A DNA stretch of 64,000 bases. Source: Oscillospiraceae bacterium (GTDB lineage Bacteria; Bacillota; Clostridia; Oscillospirales; Ruminococcaceae). This document shows, one piece after another, positions 19,889 to 28,905 of this stretch. The notes beneath the pieces were generated by a model, which saw nothing but the letters and a program-made list of their open reading frames with translations, ran no database searches and was not told the DNA's origin. The stretch is taken from the NCBI GenBank assembly GCA_029006135.1, contig JAQXGE010000045.1, positions 82,800 through 146,799 of the forward strand. The letters are read 5' to 3'. Position 1 is the first letter of the stretch. Each line of letters begins with the position of its first letter. The position numbers and the translations under genes were made by a program.

Positions 19889-20668
19889 ATGTATAGCAGC
19901 AAAGTCGAGATATGCGGGGTAAACACTTCTCTGCTTCCTGTTCTTACTGAGCAGCAAAAGACGGAACTTTTGCTTGCGGCCCGGGAAGGCAATGCGGAGG
20001 CTCGGCAGCAGATGATTCAGGGAAATTTGCGTCTTGTCCTCAGTGTTGTGCAAAAGTTTTCAGGCCGAGGAGAAAATTTGGATGACTTGTTTCAGGTTGG
20101 CTGTATAGGACTAATCAAAGCCATTGACAACTTTGACCCAAACCTGAATGTGCGGTTTTCCACATACGGTGTTCCCATGATTCTTGGGGAAATCCGGCGT
20201 TTCCTGCGGGACAATAATCCTGTGCGAGTCAGCCGGTCTATTCGTGACTTGGCCTATCATTCTATGCAGGCGAGGGAGGCACTGCAAAAAGAGACGGGGC
20301 GGGAGCCAAGAGTGAACGAAATTGCACAGAGAGTTGGAAATACACCCGAAAATGTTGCAATGGCGCTCGAGTCCGTCATAGAGCCGGCAAGCCTGTATGA
20401 GCCTGCCTACACAGATGGCGATGACACACTGTCCATCATCGACCGCGTACCGGAAACAAGCGGTGAGGACAGCTGGATCAGCGGAATTATGTTCCGGGAC
20501 ACGGTGCAGCAGCTCAGCGACAGAGAACGTAAAATCATCGCGCTGCGGTATCTTTCTGGACAGACGCAGATGCAGGTCGCCAAAAAAATCGGGATCAGCC
20601 AGGCCCAAGTGAGCCGCCTGGAAAAGAGCGCACTGTGCCGGATCCGTGAACAAATCTCTTGTCGGTAA
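19889..20668 (+). CDS. sigG: RNA polymerase sporulation sigma factor SigG
   Basis: MYSSKVEICGVNTSLLPVLT is typical of SigG; VSRSIRDLAYHSMQARE; GGGAGGA upstream of ATG at 19889. Confidence 0.94.
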   Translation: MYSSKVEICGVNTSLLPVLTEQQKTELLLAAREGNAEARQQMIQGNLRLVLSVVQKFSGRGENLDDLFQVGCIGLIKAIDNFDPNLNVRFSTYGVPMILGEIRRFLRDNNPVRVSRSIRDLAYHSMQAREALQKETGREPRVNEIAQRVGNTPENVAMALESVIEPASLYEPAYTDGDDTLSIIDRVPETSGEDSWISGIMFRDTVQQLSDRERKIIALRYLSGQTQMQVAKKIGISQAQVSRLEKSALCRIREQISCR

Positions 20669-20714
20669 AAAACATCCCCGGCACCTGCAATCTTATGGTG
20701 CCGGGGATGTTTTT
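20667..20714. terminator. Bidirectional intrinsic terminator
   Basis: aaaacatccccggcacc ... ggtgccggggatgttttt between convergent genes. Confidence 0.85.
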
Positions 20715-20728
20715 GCGTGATTAAATGG

Positions 20729-21388
20729 TCAGGGAACCTGAATGTTTTGAGCCTTGGGTGATTCCTCCGCCGGGCGGCCCGTCAAATCGACACCGCAGAG
20801 CCCCAATGCGCGGTTAAAAGATTTGTGGTTCTTATAAAGGATTCCCGTGATGCCAAGATTGTAAGCCGCCTGAGCGTTTTGCTTATTGTCATCAATAAAG
20901 ATGGACTCATCGTAGGCCAGTCCATATTTCTGCATAAGGACACCAAAGATGCGAGGGTCTGGTTTGCACAGATGAACTTCGCAGGATGCAATTCCTCCGT
21001 CAAACAGCGGGAAAAAATCTCTCTGACGAATTTCATCGATAATATCCTGCGGAATGTTTGACAGATAGTAAAGGCGATAACCGGCCATCTTCAGCTTACA
21101 CATGGTCTTGACTGTGCGTTTGTTTGTGCGCAGAATACTTTGCCATTCGTCAATGACAGCCTGAACTTCAAATGTGCGGCCGTGCTCTGCGGCGTTTTCC
21201 AGCATGATTCGGTTGGCCGTTCCGCGGGTAATGATTCCGCGGTCCAAATCTTCCCACTCTTTGCTGCCGAATGTGAGATCATAAACCTCATCCTCGGCCT
21301 TTTTATTGATAAAATGATCCATCAGAAAATCGCGCGGCTTGTAATCCACCACAACACCGCCCAGATCAAAGATGATGTTCCTGTACAT
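20729..21388 (-). CDS. HAD superfamily hydrolase
   Basis: MYRNIIFDLGGVVVDYKP, YYLSNIP, KPDPRIFGVL, FIDDNKQNAQAA. Confidence 0.9.
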   Translation of the reverse strand: MYRNIIFDLGGVVVDYKPRDFLMDHFINKKAEDEVYDLTFGSKEWEDLDRGIITRGTANRIMLENAAEHGRTFEVQAVIDEWQSILRTNKRTVKTMCKLKMAGYRLYYLSNIPQDIIDEIRQRDFFPLFDGGIASCEVHLCKPDPRIFGVLMQKYGLAYDESIFIDDNKQNAQAAYNLGITGILYKNHKSFNRALGLCGVDLTGRPAEESPKAQNIQVP

Positions 21389-21504
21389 ATTTTTGTCCTC
21401 CCGTTGACATTGCCTCTTTATTATACACGCAAAATCCAAAATACACAAATGGATTTATTCGGCATACAATGAAAAGAACGAAAATTCTGAAAGGAGGATA
21501 TCCC

Positions 21505-21771
21505 GTGACTCTGCATGAATTGAATGAAAAAGATGTCATCCAAATGAAAACGGGGGAGAACCTTGGCCGTATTGATGATATTGTTTTTGAGGACGCGCAG
21601 ATTACAAAGGTGATTCTTCGCGGACGTCCGCGAATGTTTGGAATGCTTGGACGGGATGATGACCTTGTTATCCCGTGGGCAGCTGTCAAAAGCATTGGTG
21701 CCGATGTCGTAATGGTGGATGTTGAGATACCTCCGCCGCGCCCGGCACACTCCCACCATGGCTGGATGTAA
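21505..21771 (+). CDS. YlmC/YmxH family PRC-barrel sporulation protein
   Basis: VTLHELNEKDVIQMKTGENLGRIDDIVFEDAQITKVILRGRPRMFG...DDDLVIPWAAVKSIGADVVMVD; AAGGAGG before GTG at 21505. Confidence 0.75.
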   Translation: MTLHELNEKDVIQMKTGENLGRIDDIVFEDAQITKVILRGRPRMFGMLGRDDDLVIPWAAVKSIGADVVMVDVEIPPPRPAHSHHGWM

Positions 21772-21898
21772 AATCGCTGAAAAATCTCACCCCATGGGAT
21801 GAAAAATTTCAGGCAGTATGATATAATAAACATAACTTCATTGCGGGAAAGGCAGGGGAGCGATCATCGGTACATCATCATTCCGCCTGCTTATCTCG

Positions 21899-22231
21899 GT
21901 GGGAGTTACGCTTGGAATGCTTTTGGCTGCTTCCGCCTTTTTGATTGCACCGGTATGGCAGTTCGGCTACGCTCCCGTACCTTATGAACAGCCTGCTGCA
22001 TCTGAATTCATTGAGGATCAGCCCCAGTGCGTGAATATTAACACTGCCGGGGAAGAGGAACTTCAGCGCCTATCCGGCGTAGGCCCTGCAAAGGCAGCTG
22101 CTATTCTTGCTTTTCGGGAAGAACACGGTCCATTCCAGTCAGTCAATGAGCTGACAGGGGTGCCGGGAATCTCCGCCCGCATGGTAGAAGAATGGCTTGA
22201 AGAGGGAATGGCCTGCGCTGAAGTCCCTTGA
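21899..22231 (+). CDS. ComEA-like helix-hairpin-helix protein, membrane anchored (start uncertain)
   Basis: CVNINTAGEEELQRLSGVGPAKAAAILAFREEHGPFQSVNELTGVPGISARMVEEW (tandem HhH); N-terminal TM; no clear SD for the GTG start. Confidence 0.75.
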   Translation: MGVTLGMLLAASAFLIAPVWQFGYAPVPYEQPAASEFIEDQPQCVNINTAGEEELQRLSGVGPAKAAAILAFREEHGPFQSVNELTGVPGISARMVEEWLEEGMACAEVP

Positions 22232-22253
22232 ATTTTGTGAGGAGGAACCTGTT

Positions 22254-24500
22254 TTGGAAAAATCATCGGACAGCATTTTCATCAACCGTGAACTCAGCTG
22301 GCTGGATTTTGACAGCCGCGTGCTGGCTCTTGCCAAGGAAAAAAGCGTCCCGTTGGCAGAAAGAATCAAATTTGCGGCAATCTTTGCCAGCAATATGGAC
22401 GAATTCTTTATGGTTCGTGTCGGGTCCCTCTACGACCAGACCTTACTGAAAAACAATAAACTCGATATCGTTACACATATGACGGCCTCCGAACAGATTG
22501 CCGCCATTACGCCTCGTGTGGCAGAACTCCAGGCAAAGTGCGACAAATACTACCAGCATCTTCTCAACGCTCTGGAAGCAAACGGATACCGGAAAGTCAA
22601 TTTTTCTCATTTGACAAAGCAGCAGGAACACTACTGGAAAGCCTATTTCCAGCAGGAGATTTTCCCCATTCTTAGCCCGCAAATTGTGGATCAGCGTCAT
22701 CCGTTCCCGTTTCTGCGGAACAAGGAAATCTACTTCGCCGCCATGCTCAACAGTAAGACGGACGGCGTATATTACGGTATTATCCCTATCAGCAGTCAGT
22801 TTGAGCGGGTCCTTTTTATCAAGAATCCGGATGGTACCACAAGTTTTGCCTTTGTGGAGGAACTAATCGCTCACTTTGCAGGTAATATTTTCAATAAAAG
22901 CACCGTGCAGAAATCCTGCCTGTTCCGGGTGACCCGCAATGCGGACATCACGGTAGATGAAGGCATGATGGATCATGACATCGACTTCCGTGATGTCATG
23001 AGCGAACTGCTCAAAAAGCGCCGCAAACTTGCGGCTGTTCGGCTTCAGTTCTGGCCGGATGCCCCGCAGGAAATCGTGAAATTCCTTCGTGAAAAACTGG
23101 TTGTTCCCGCCGATAGATGCTATGCACAGACATCGCCTCTCGACCCCGGCGGGCTATTCCGCCTTGCTTCCCGTGTTGCTTCAGACGGCAATCCTGCTAT
23201 GAGTTATCCTCCTGCCCGCCCCATTCAGGCGCCTGCCGGATATGACCTTTACACCGAAGCGCATAAGCATGATGTATTATTGGCTTATCCATACCAGAGT
23301 ATCCGGCCCTTTATTCGTATGCTGATGAAAGCTGGCTCCGACCCCGATGTTGTGAGCATCAAGATGACGCTTTACCGCATGGCTACCGATTCTCAAATCG
23401 TTCAGGCACTTGTCAATGCAGCAGAGAACGGCAAAGAAGTTGTTGCCATGGTGGAACTTCGTGCAAGATTTGATGAGCAGAACAATATCGACTGGTCAAA
23501 GCAGCTCGAGGAAGCGGGATGCACCGTATTTTATGGATTTGACGATTACAAGGTTCATTCCAAGCTGACGCTTATTACGAGCAAAGTCAACGGTAAATAT
23601 CGCTACCTGACTCAAATTGGCACTGGAAACTATAACGAAAAAACGAGCGAGCTGTATACCGATCTTTCTTTTATCACAACGCGTCAGGAGATTGGTGAGG
23701 AGGCCAGTGCGGTCTTTAACAATATGGCACTTCAGCGCCTGACCAGTGAAGCGGATACAATGCTGGTTGCGCCGCTCCGTTTTAAGAGCGTCTTGCTCGA
23801 TCAAATGGACCGACAGATTGATTTGGCGCGCCGCGGTCAGCCGGCCTCGATGATTCTCAAAAACAATTCCATCAACGACCCCGAAATCATCAACAAAATC
23901 AGTGAAGCAAGCTGCGCCGGAGTTCGGGTAGACATGATTGTGCGCGGCATCTGCTGCATCAAGGCTGGGGTGCCCGGAAAGACAGAAAATGTTCATATCC
24001 GCAGCCTTGTGGGACGGTATTTGGAACACTCCCGCATCTACTGCTTTGGCTCCGGCGAAGACATGACAATTTACATTGCCTCAGGCGACTTTCTGACGCG
24101 CAATACGGAACGCCGTGTAGAAGTCGGCGTCCGGGTGGATGACCGCGAGATTGCCCAAAAGCTGCGCGGAATCCTGGATCTTCAGCTTCGTGATACCGTC
24201 AACGCCCGGGAGATGCAGCCGGATGGCAGTTATACCCGTGTCAAACCCAAAGATGGGGAGCCGCCTGTGGACAGCCAGATGGCTATGTACGGATATTTCC
24301 AGCACGCATTCGATCTTCCCACGGTGCCGCCGCGAACGGCTTCGCGTCCCGCCCAGCTTAAATCCTCGGCGCCTGCTGCTGAACCCAAAGTTTCCCGCCC
24401 GTCTTCCGCGCAGGTTCGCCATTCCGGGCAGCAGGCAGTGGAAGGCAATGTCCGCTTCCGCGGTTTGCTGGATTCTCTGTTTGGCAGGGGAAAAAAGTAA
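22254..24500 (+). CDS. ppk1: polyphosphate kinase 1
   Basis: FINRELSWLDFDSRVLALAKEKSVPLAERIKFAAIFASNMDEFFMVRVG, DVVSIKMTLYRMA, YRYLTQIGTGNYNEKTSELYTDLSFIT; GAGGAGG before TTG at 22254. Confidence 0.95.
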   Translation: MEKSSDSIFINRELSWLDFDSRVLALAKEKSVPLAERIKFAAIFASNMDEFFMVRVGSLYDQTLLKNNKLDIVTHMTASEQIAAITPRVAELQAKCDKYYQHLLNALEANGYRKVNFSHLTKQQEHYWKAYFQQEIFPILSPQIVDQRHPFPFLRNKEIYFAAMLNSKTDGVYYGIIPISSQFERVLFIKNPDGTTSFAFVEELIAHFAGNIFNKSTVQKSCLFRVTRNADITVDEGMMDHDIDFRDVMSELLKKRRKLAAVRLQFWPDAPQEIVKFLREKLVVPADRCYAQTSPLDPGGLFRLASRVASDGNPAMSYPPARPIQAPAGYDLYTEAHKHDVLLAYPYQSIRPFIRMLMKAGSDPDVVSIKMTLYRMATDSQIVQALVNAAENGKEVVAMVELRARFDEQNNIDWSKQLEEAGCTVFYGFDDYKVHSKLTLITSKVNGKYRYLTQIGTGNYNEKTSELYTDLSFITTRQEIGEEASAVFNNMALQRLTSEADTMLVAPLRFKSVLLDQMDRQIDLARRGQPASMILKNNSINDPEIINKISEASCAGVRVDMIVRGICCIKAGVPGKTENVHIRSLVGRYLEHSRIYCFGSGEDMTIYIASGDFLTRNTERRVEVGVRVDDREIAQKLRGILDLQLRDTVNAREMQPDGSYTRVKPKDGEPPVDSQMAMYGYFQHAFDLPTVPPRTASRPAQLKSSAPAAEPKVSRPSSAQVRHSGQQAVEGNVRFRGLLDSLFGRGKK

Positions 24501-24559
24501 GGCAAAATTCTTGTATTGGATTTTGAATATTTTGGCTATTTGATAAGGAGAACAAAACA

Positions 24560-24940
24560 ATGAAAAGCTGCGTAGTCACGGCCTCTTTTGGCTGCTCGCC
24601 CAACAAAATCTGGCTTTATCTGACAAATCCCACATTGAATCACTGGAACCCCAACATTGCAGACGCAGATGTAGACCTTGACGAAATGAAAATGTCCATC
24701 AAAAAAACAAACGGTTCTGTCATCAATGTTACATTCAACGAATTGGAGAAGGCCCGGAAGATGAGCTGCAATTTCAGCTGTGGCCGTATGAAAGGTACCT
24801 TTACCGCCATTTTGTTCGGCAGCGGCGATACATCCAGCGTAGAATGCACGATGGATGTTTCGGGTATGGGACTGTTCGCCAAACCCGGCAAACAACTGAA
24901 TGAGTTTTTTGCTACTTTACGCAAGGCTATCGGGGAATAA
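24560..24940 (+). CDS. small protein, possible SRPBCC/START-like fold
   Basis: 126 aa; N-terminal pattern ...VTASFGCSPNKIWLYLTNPTLNHWNP resembles SRPBCC proteins; weak family assignment. Confidence 0.5.
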   Translation: MKSCVVTASFGCSPNKIWLYLTNPTLNHWNPNIADADVDLDEMKMSIKKTNGSVINVTFNELEKARKMSCNFSCGRMKGTFTAILFGSGDTSSVECTMDVSGMGLFAKPGKQLNEFFATLRKAIGE

Positions 24941-24948
24941 ACTGTTAT

Positions 24949-24991
24949 ATGAAAGAAGGACGCTTCCGGTATGAAAGCGTCCTTCTTTCAT
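24949..24991 (+). terminator. Intrinsic terminator
   Basis: 17-bp stem atgaaagaaggacgctt / aagcgtccttctttcat. Confidence 0.7.
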
Positions 24992-25051
24992 ATTCCGCTG
25001 CGCAGCCGCATATCTATTCTCAGAAAAGTCGGAGAGGAGGCGGTCGCGGTT

Positions 25052-25858
25052 ATGTGGGAAGACGGAACCTCAAAAGAGACATCACAAAATGCCCCGCCGA
25101 CCGCAAAACCTCCAATCCCAAAAAGCGGCGAGGATTACGCACTTTGGGCGCAAATCATTTTATGTACGCTTGTTTTTGCCGCGGTACTCTGTGCACGCAA
25201 ACTGGGACTTCCAATTTATGCTGAACTGCGTATCGCATACTCCTTTGCTCTCAGTCAACCCGGGCCAGAAATACCCGGCTGGGATGGGGAGCGGGAATTC
25301 GTAAAATTTACGCAGGAAACTTTTGCGGCTCTGCGCAGCGGAATCAAGCAGTGCGTCGGAGATTTTTCCTCCACGCCGGAAACGGCACGCCGGACTGTGC
25401 ATAATCGTCCCTCGGGCGGTCCGGTCAGCAGTGAAGAAAGCTATCTTCCATCTTTTCCCTTACATTTTCCCTTGCCGGAACGCACGCAGCTTTTAACTTC
25501 TGGTTACGGTTTGCGCACTGATCCGGTAGGCGGACTCGAGCAGGATTTTCACACGGGTGTTGATCTCCCTGCCCAGGAAGGCACGCCCGTCCTTGCCGCA
25601 GCAGACGGCGTAGTACGTTTTGCCAAGGAGCATGCTAGCTATGGAAACTATATCCGTCTGCTTCACGAAGGCGGGGATGAAACAATCTATGCCCATATGC
25701 AATATTTGTTTGTTCGTTCCGGCCAGCGGGTAAGCGCCGGGCAGGTGCTTGGAACCTCCGGCCAGACCGGCAATGTGACAGGACCGCATCTTCATTTTGA
25801 ACTTTTGCATGAGGGAGTACGTTATGATCCGGCCGAAGCATTGGAGAACGCGAATTGA
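25052..25858 (+). CDS. M23/LytM family membrane protein, SpoIVFA (or SpoIIQ)-like
   Basis: One TM, then LytM domain with HTGVDL and HLHFEL motifs; immediately upstream of an M50 peptidase gene; AGGAGG upstream of ATG at 25052. Confidence 0.75.
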   Translation: MWEDGTSKETSQNAPPTAKPPIPKSGEDYALWAQIILCTLVFAAVLCARKLGLPIYAELRIAYSFALSQPGPEIPGWDGEREFVKFTQETFAALRSGIKQCVGDFSSTPETARRTVHNRPSGGPVSSEESYLPSFPLHFPLPERTQLLTSGYGLRTDPVGGLEQDFHTGVDLPAQEGTPVLAAADGVVRFAKEHASYGNYIRLLHEGGDETIYAHMQYLFVRSGQRVSAGQVLGTSGQTGNVTGPHLHFELLHEGVRYDPAEALENAN

Positions 25859-26333
25859 AATCCATGCGCAAAGTCTCCCTCTTTTGCTTTTTCTGTGTGC
25901 CCTTGCGCTCCGCCGGGATCACACCGGTGTGATGCGCATGGGCATTCTCTGTGCTGTGCTTCACGAGTGCGGTCACCTGGCAGTTTGGTATATCCTGATG
26001 CAGCGTCCGGCAAAGATTGTCATATCACCGATTGGAATCCGCCTTTCTATGCGTGATGTGTTTCTGTCTTCCGCTCAGGAACTTCTTCTCGCTGCGGCAG
26101 GGCCGCTTGTCAACCTGATTTTAAGTGCTGCAGCAATTCTCTGGATGGAGTATCCGGGCGGGTATTCTGGGCGGGTATGGAACTTTGCCGCTGTCAACTT
26201 GCTTTTAGGAGCTTTCAATCTTTTGCCCCTGCCCGGGTTGGATGGCGCACATATTGTCAGAATTCTGCTTTGGGAAGCGGCTGACGCAAAGCAGAATTTG
26301 ATCTTAAAAAAGAATTCATTAAAACGATGCTAA
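25824..26333 (+). CDS. M50 site-2 protease, SpoIVFB-like, apparently short at C-terminus
   Basis: AVLHECGHLAVWY (HExxH), NLLPLPGLDGAHIV (second metal motif), AAGPLVN; ORF ends about 33 aa after the LDG motif. First in-frame ATG may be 25824, overlapping the M23 gene. Confidence 0.75.
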   Translation: MIRPKHWRTRIEIHAQSLPLLLFLCALALRRDHTGVMRMGILCAVLHECGHLAVWYILMQRPAKIVISPIGIRLSMRDVFLSSAQELLLAAAGPLVNLILSAAAILWMEYPGGYSGRVWNFAAVNLLLGAFNLLPLPGLDGAHIVRILLWEAADAKQNLILKKNSLKRC

Positions 26334-26437
26334 GTGGTTGGAAGGGCCGCATTAAACACTAAGGTCTACTCTTAGATATTGCATGTATCTTTTGCGAGTT
26401 CTCCGCTTGTTTTTTTCAAGAAAATTGCATATGCCAC

Positions 26438-26466
26438 TTGTCAAATTAAGACAAAAAGGGTATCAT
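26438..26466 (+). promoter_or_regulatory. Candidate sigma-A promoter for amino-acid ABC operon
   Basis: TTGTCA - 17 nt - TATCAT. Confidence 0.55.
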
Positions 26467-26536
26467 GTATAAATAGTCATTCGTTTACAGCGCTAAAGTG
26501 TATGCGGGGGCTAAGGAATCTAAGGAGGGAATATAA

Positions 26537-27367
26537 ATGAAAAAATTTGCATCGATTTTTGCGGCTGTTGTTTTCTCGATGGCTCTTATGATTAGCTTGT
26601 CTGCCTGCGGCTCTTCCGCTGACAGCACGGCATCCGCTTCGGCTGAGTCTGCAGCTTCCGAAGACAGCGACCTTGCGTACATTCAGGGCAATGGCAAAAT
26701 GGTCATTGGCTATACCGTGTATGAGCCGATGAACTACACGGACGAAAATGGAGTTTTTACAGGGTTTGATACGGAGCTTGCTACTGCCGTATGTGAAAAA
26801 CTGGGTGTGGAGCCGGAGTTCGTTGAAATCAACTGGGATACGAAGGAGACCGAACTGGCGGCCAAGAGCATTGACTGCATTTGGAATGGTTTGACACTTA
26901 CCGCTGAGCGTGAAGCAAACATGGCCTGCACCAATGCCTATGTAAAAAATGCACAGGTTGTTGTTATGAAAGCGGATTCTGCATACTCTTCCACTGCGGA
27001 TTTGGTAGGGAAGACCGTAGTTGCTGAGGCAGGTTCCGCCGGTGAAACTACAATCCTTGAAGATGAAAATCTTGCTCAGGCTGATTTCATCTCCAAGACG
27101 GTTCAGACAGACTGCCTGATGGAAGTTGCTGCCGGCACTGCGGACGCGGCAATCCTGGATCTTACCCTTGCCAGCGCAATGATTGGCGAAGGAACCGATT
27201 ATGCCTCACTCGCTATCAAGGATGAGCTGAACGTTGAAGAATACGGTGTCGCTTTCCGCAAAGGCAGCGATGCAGCCGAAGCTACGAACAAGGCGTTTGA
27301 GGAGCTGAAGGCAGACGGTACCATGGAGCTGCTGGCTGAAAAGTATGCTCTGACCTTGGCAGACTGA
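26537..27367 (+). CDS. polar amino acid ABC transporter substrate-binding lipoprotein
   Basis: Lipobox LSACG; KMVIGYTVYEPMNYTDENGVFTGFDTELATAVCEKLGVEPEFVEINWD. Confidence 0.93.
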   Translation: MKKFASIFAAVVFSMALMISLSACGSSADSTASASAESAASEDSDLAYIQGNGKMVIGYTVYEPMNYTDENGVFTGFDTELATAVCEKLGVEPEFVEINWDTKETELAAKSIDCIWNGLTLTAEREANMACTNAYVKNAQVVVMKADSAYSSTADLVGKTVVAEAGSAGETTILEDENLAQADFISKTVQTDCLMEVAAGTADAAILDLTLASAMIGEGTDYASLAIKDELNVEEYGVAFRKGSDAAEATNKAFEELKADGTMELLAEKYALTLAD

Positions 27368-28026
27368 TGGGCGAGGCGGCTGTAATCTGGGGACGCCTGA
27401 CGAGTGCGTTCCTGCTGAACTGTGAATTGTTCGGACTGACATTGCTCTTTGCTCTGCCGCTCGGCTTAGTAGTTGCATTTGGCTCAATGAGCCGATTTGC
27501 GCCGCTTCGCGGTGTGGTTAAGACTTTTGTGTGGGTCATTCGCGGCACACCGCTGATGCTTCAAATTATTGTCATTTTCTTGGGGCCTGGCTTGCTTGGG
27601 TTCAAGACTCCGTGGCCTTCCAACAGCAGCGGCCGTATGATGGCGGCTGTGGTGGCTTTTGTCATCAATTACGCCTGCTATTTCTCTGAGATTTACCGTG
27701 GCGGAATTGAGGCAATCCCGAAAGGCCAAACCGAGGCCGGACAGGTGCTTGGCATGACAAAGACGCAAATCTTTTTTAAGGTTACGCTTCTTCAGGTCAT
27801 CAAGCGGATTCTGCCTCCCATGGGAAATGAGATTATCACACTGGTAAAAGATACTTCTCTCGCCAACGTAATTTCCAACAAAGAAATTATTATGATGGCA
27901 AAAGAATATAGCGCCAAGGGCTTAATTTGGCCGCTGTTCTCTACGGCAATTTTCTTCCTTATTTTTGTTGGCGCACTGACGCTTCTTTTCGGCTGGGCTG
28001 AAAAGAAGATGGATTATTTCCGGTAA
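27367..28026 (+). CDS. polar amino acid ABC transporter permease
   Basis: VWVIRGTPLMLQIIVIFLG, EIYRGGIEAIPKGQTEAGQVLGMTKTQ. Confidence 0.95.
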   Translation: MGEAAVIWGRLTSAFLLNCELFGLTLLFALPLGLVVAFGSMSRFAPLRGVVKTFVWVIRGTPLMLQIIVIFLGPGLLGFKTPWPSNSSGRMMAAVVAFVINYACYFSEIYRGGIEAIPKGQTEAGQVLGMTKTQIFFKVTLLQVIKRILPPMGNEIITLVKDTSLANVISNKEIIMMAKEYSAKGLIWPLFSTAIFFLIFVGALTLLFGWAEKKMDYFR

Positions 28027-28041
28027 GGGGGGCAAACGATT

Positions 28042-28824
28042 ATGGCATTGTTGGAAGCCTCCGGCATTGGAAAAAATTTTGGCAATACCCATGTACTTAA
28101 GGATATTTCGCTGACTCTTGAAAAAGGAGAAGCACTGGCTATTATTGGCTCCTCGGGCTCCGGCAAGACAACGCTTTTGCGCTGTCTGAATTTTCTCGAA
28201 ACGCCGGATACTGGCGTGATTCGGGTTGGCGGAGAAACCCTGTGGGATGCCTCGGACCCTGCAACGCAAAAAGAGAGTGAAGTCCGCCGCAAGCGCCTGC
28301 ACTTCGGGCTTGTGTTCCAGAACTTCAATCTCTTTCCGCAGTATACGGCGCTCGGCAACGTGATGCTGGCAGGGGAACTTCTTGCCAAGGAACGCCCGGA
28401 CTATAAGGCAAACCGCAAAGCGATTCATGCACAGCTTGAACAGCAGGCTCGTGAACTGCTGGCACAGATGGGACTGTCGGACAGAGCCAACCATTACCCG
28501 CATCAGCTGTCCGGCGGTCAGCAGCAGCGTGTTGCTATTGCGCGCGCATTGGCGCTTGAGCCTGATATTCTGTGTTTTGATGAGCCTACGAGTGCGCTTG
28601 ACCCGGAACTTACAGGTGAAGTCTTGCGCGTTCTTCGCGATTTGGCTGCGCACAAGACAACTATGATTATTGTCACCCATGAGATGACGTTTGCCCGGGA
28701 TGTGGCAGATCGCATCATGTTCATGGACGGCGGTGTGGTGGTTGAGGAAGGCCCTGCAAAAGAACTGATTGATCATCCCAAAGAAGAACGTACAAAGCAG
28801 TTCCTTTCCCATTACAGTGCTTAA
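28042..28824 (+). CDS. polar amino acid ABC transporter ATP-binding protein (GlnQ-like)
   Basis: GSSGSGKTTLLRC, LSGGQQQRVAIARAL, ILCFDEPTSALDPEL. Confidence 0.95.
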   Translation: MALLEASGIGKNFGNTHVLKDISLTLEKGEALAIIGSSGSGKTTLLRCLNFLETPDTGVIRVGGETLWDASDPATQKESEVRRKRLHFGLVFQNFNLFPQYTALGNVMLAGELLAKERPDYKANRKAIHAQLEQQARELLAQMGLSDRANHYPHQLSGGQQQRVAIARALALEPDILCFDEPTSALDPELTGEVLRVLRDLAAHKTTMIIVTHEMTFARDVADRIMFMDGGVVVEEGPAKELIDHPKEERTKQFLSHYSA

Positions 28825-28851
28825 TCTTCGAAGTATAAAATTCTTGCGCAA

Positions 28852-28881
28852 AAAGGCGAGCCATTTTTACGGCTCGCCTTT
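28852..28881. terminator. Bidirectional intrinsic terminator
   Basis: aaaggcgagcc / ggctcgccttt between convergent operons. Confidence 0.75.
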
Positions 28882-28905
28882 CGTGCGTTTTAAGGGCTTT
28901 TCTAT

